A stretch of 35,354 nt of DNA from NCBI GenBank assembly GCA_029262895.1, contig JAJCYM010000004.1, positions 1 through 35,354 on the forward strand, in the 5' to 3' direction. The stretch is from Roseivirga sp. (GTDB lineage Bacteria > Bacteroidota > Bacteroidia > Cytophagales > Cyclobacteriaceae). Positions within the stretch are counted from its first letter, which is position 1. Every line of letters begins with the position of its first letter. Both the position numbers and the translations under genes were made by a program. Of the stretch, positions 34,201-35,354 are shown in pieces. The notes beneath the pieces were generated by a model. That model saw only the letters and a program-made list of their open reading frames with translations. It did no database searches and was not told the DNA's origin.

Positions 34201-35354
34201 CTTCATTGAAAGATGAAATCTGGATTGCTGCCGGCACTTATAAACCGGGAGAACTTGGAGATGATCCAAGTGCAAGCTCTACTTTCCGAGTGCTAGATGG
34301 TGTGAAACTGTATGGGGGCTTTGCCGGCACTGAATCTATATTGGAAGAGCGAGACATTGTTTCAAACCCAACAATTCTCAGTGGAGATATTAAAGTGGAA
34401 GGTGACCCTTCAGATAATGTTAGAACAGTGATCGATATTGGCGGAGATAAGTTGGACTATCGAATTGATGGGCTAATTATAAGAGATGGCTTTGGAGGAA
34501 GTGAAGGCGGTGGTCTTGTTCTCCAAGAATCTAATCTGGTTATTTCTAATTGTGTAATTACGGAGAATCAGTCCACGAGTAACGGGGGTGGTATTTTCAT
34601 GTCAGGAGGAGGTACACTCCAAATATCTGACTCAGAAATTTCTAATAACACAGCAACCGAAGCCGGAGGTGGTATTTATTTTGAGCAAGAAGGAGGAGCA
34701 TTTACCACTGAGCTTAATAATGTAATAATCACAGGAAATACAGTGGCCAAATCAGATGGTGGTGGCATTTATTATGTAGCTGAGTTTGGCACCTTGAAAA
34801 TTATTGACTCAAAAATATCCAACAATCAAATCAATGGAGATTTTAACCGTGGAGGAGGTGGTATTTACATTGGAAGTGGCAAATTATCGTTGATAAACTC
34901 AGAAGTCAATGGCAATTCAACCGAATCAAGTGGTGGTGGTGTTTTCGCTGAAAGCCTCATAGAAATGAGAATTGAGAATACACAAATCGATAATAACGAG
35001 GCTGGTAAAAATCAAACCACTGGCCGTGGTGGAGCCATTTACTTGGATAATCCTGCATTCCGAGAGTCTCCATTTATCGTGCTTAATAGCACCATTAGTA
35101 ACAATACTGCACCTAATAATGGCGGAGGACTATTTTCATCACTTCAAGAACATGACATCATTAATTCCACTTTTTCAGGAAACTCTTCAACCAATGCAGA
35201 TGGAGGAGGGCTTCACTTTGATTTTGAAGCAGTAAGTATAAACCCAACTATTCGATTAAACCACGTGACCATTACCAACAATTCAGCTAATGGTGGAAAT
35301 GGTGGTGGAATATCAAATAATAGCGCTGTCATTAGCATCACTAATGTGTTGCTC
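31236..35354 (+). CDS. giant secreted beta-helix adhesin (choice-of-anchor Q type), partial
   Basis: The frame from ATG 31236 stays open for 1373 codons to the window edge. It begins with a signal peptide (MARILLLSLVLFLGIGFQSHAQ). Residues about 23-600 are repetitive Asn/Gly/Thr-rich strands with many NNGT/NTGTI turns (filamentous beta-solenoid-like). Residues about 600-790 hold a beta-sandwich segment. Two FN3-like domains follow at about 795-955 (PTSQTEVVLNFPPL..., TSSTSVNLNWTNN). From about 962 the sequence RIFVNQNATGANDGSSWADA marks the start of a right-handed parallel beta-helix, with repeats like GGGIYYV, GGGIFMSG and GGGLHFD and the NNT spacer. Such proteins are surface adhesins or polysaccharide-binding proteins. 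The C-terminal anchor or type IX signal is off window. It has an ECF-type promoter. Confidence 0.92.
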   Translation, partial: MARILLLSLVLFLGIGFQSHAQFTWKAGVIGSWNDADNWVEGDIPTAGSEIVIPSGTVRINTTPNPSIGGLTMTGGTLELFSGLSLTINGSSNIASGATLEVRGTLTLNDNLIVDGQLILEDGGIFGPGDLSIKGDFNWNGAGIEVSGQFVNTGTIDITSAQLRTTLDNQGTVNQTGDLILGTGGKYINNNMHDFQNNADINENVSGTLANAFTNNGTLIKSGGDSPGRSDILVVYDGTGSVEAQIGSIEFRETSTQSGTLISSGGSIRFPTFTHSFSGVSIQGTGFTEVNGATVTIDSDVTATNFKFDGGNISGTANLTVTNSMNWMSGAFGNSTDTGQLTLSGTFTIDGPSGKTLGTTLTNNGTATWTDGDWILQSGASLINEGIFDIQTSHDMGLEGMIQNNGTMTKSGGITATTLRSEFNNTGTVSIETSTLEFRNGSTTGTITISAGATLGIDGSNSVFTNEASGTIGGSGAIEIEGSLVNNGTFAPGASPGILTVNGNLTMNPTSMIEMEIGGTTVGTDYDQINFTGNVAIDGKMDISFINGFKPEHNDSFTLFTSPENTGELSEVSVASQDGLAFNVNNASSIVSIGALSLNDYHVESITFQESVLENPVSLQLATNDSPENVLIGFDFNFFGQVQTEVSISQNGALMFGSTDLTEAQLIPNDDPPNGFIAGFLSNFKQHPFGKINYSLNGTAPNRQFIVDYDKLSSEKNTGEISLQIKLFEGSNNIEIHCEDCQSGTNNALQGIENSLGDKAFFLSGRNRENFSLTNDGVLFAPFAATPTSQTEVVLNFPPLVIPGKIRRASSDGVFAEIANGIALSTTTFTDTGLNPFTEYTYELTGAFGPGEASSTIFYLKTKTLPDSFIDFVEVSTSSTSVNLNWTNNTLGSDNTRLERATSPDGPFKSIVEEEAERPFGDGNLDPSTTYHYRVGASTAFGHATFSDVLMVNTDPPGRIFVNQNATGANDGSSWADAFTTLIKALSVASLKDEIWIAAGTYKPGELGDDPSASSTFRVLDGVKLYGGFAGTESILEERDIVSNPTILSGDIKVEGDPSDNVRTVIDIGGDKLDYRIDGLIIRDGFGGSEGGGLVLQESNLVISNCVITENQSTSNGGGIFMSGGGTLQISDSEISNNTATEAGGGIYFEQEGGAFTTELNNVIITGNTVAKSDGGGIYYVAEFGTLKIIDSKISNNQINGDFNRGGGGIYIGSGKLSLINSEVNGNSTESSGGGVFAESLIEMRIENTQIDNNEAGKNQTTGRGGAIYLDNPAFRESPFIVLNSTISNNTAPNNGGGLFSSLQEHDIINSTFSGNSSTNADGGGLHFDFEAVSINPTIRLNHVTITNNSANGGNGGGISNNSAVISITNVLL

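Overview
The window reads as chromosomal DNA from a member of the Bacteroidota, most likely a marine or soil Cytophagales-type organism. Three things point there: candidate promoters carry the Bacteroidota TAnnTTTG element instead of a TATAAT box, starts lack clear Shine-Dalgarno sequences, and the gene content is typical of that phylum (MacB/FtsX permeases with the GIRKTLG motif, large secreted Asp-box propellers, an ECF sigma with a zinc-less anti-sigma, choice-of-anchor Q adhesins). The genus cannot be fixed from the sequence. No tRNA, rRNA, CRISPR array or complete insertion sequence was seen.

Layout. 1-3549: a cut-off ABC-type permease (minus), then an IF2-N-like charged protein and an M23 lipoprotein peptidase (plus). 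3550-6824: a palindromic MITE-like element, two small NTF2-fold proteins flanking a palindrome, and a secreted MORN-repeat protein (minus). 6855-11881: a molybdenum-cofactor block, with xdhC (minus) divergent from moaA-moeA-moaC and an Asp-box propeller gene (plus); two copies of a REP-like hairpin lie in this block. 12105-15765: a YceI-TPR protein, a strong terminator, a duplicated ~130-bp hairpin repeat, and a ToxR/CadC-like membrane regulator with a PD40 propeller. 15950-23193: nudC, a small conserved protein and two giant secreted Asp-box propeller proteins. 23194-26127: a 16-copy 8-bp tandem repeat, a terminator, an unusual hemopexin-like protein with a possible pore-forming beta-rich tail, an intergenic region dense in inverted repeats, and a BIG2/NHL lipoprotein.

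26284-35354 is the most interesting part. An operon on the minus strand encodes an ECF sigma factor, a membrane anti-sigma-like TPR protein and a TPR-CHAT protease-like protein with a visible His/Cys dyad. Facing away from it are a small lipoprotein gene and a giant secreted beta-helix adhesin gene that runs off the window. Both of these are preceded by nearly the same upstream sequence: TGGGAA, 16 or 17 bp, then CGTCATGT and TCAAAC. That is the layout of an ECF-type promoter, so the lipoprotein and adhesin are good candidates for the regulon of the adjacent sigma factor. The combination suggests a sense-and-proteolyse switch that turns on a surface adhesin. It resembles in outline the TPR-CHAT / anti-sigma / sigma arrangement known from type III-E CRISPR systems, but without CRISPR parts.
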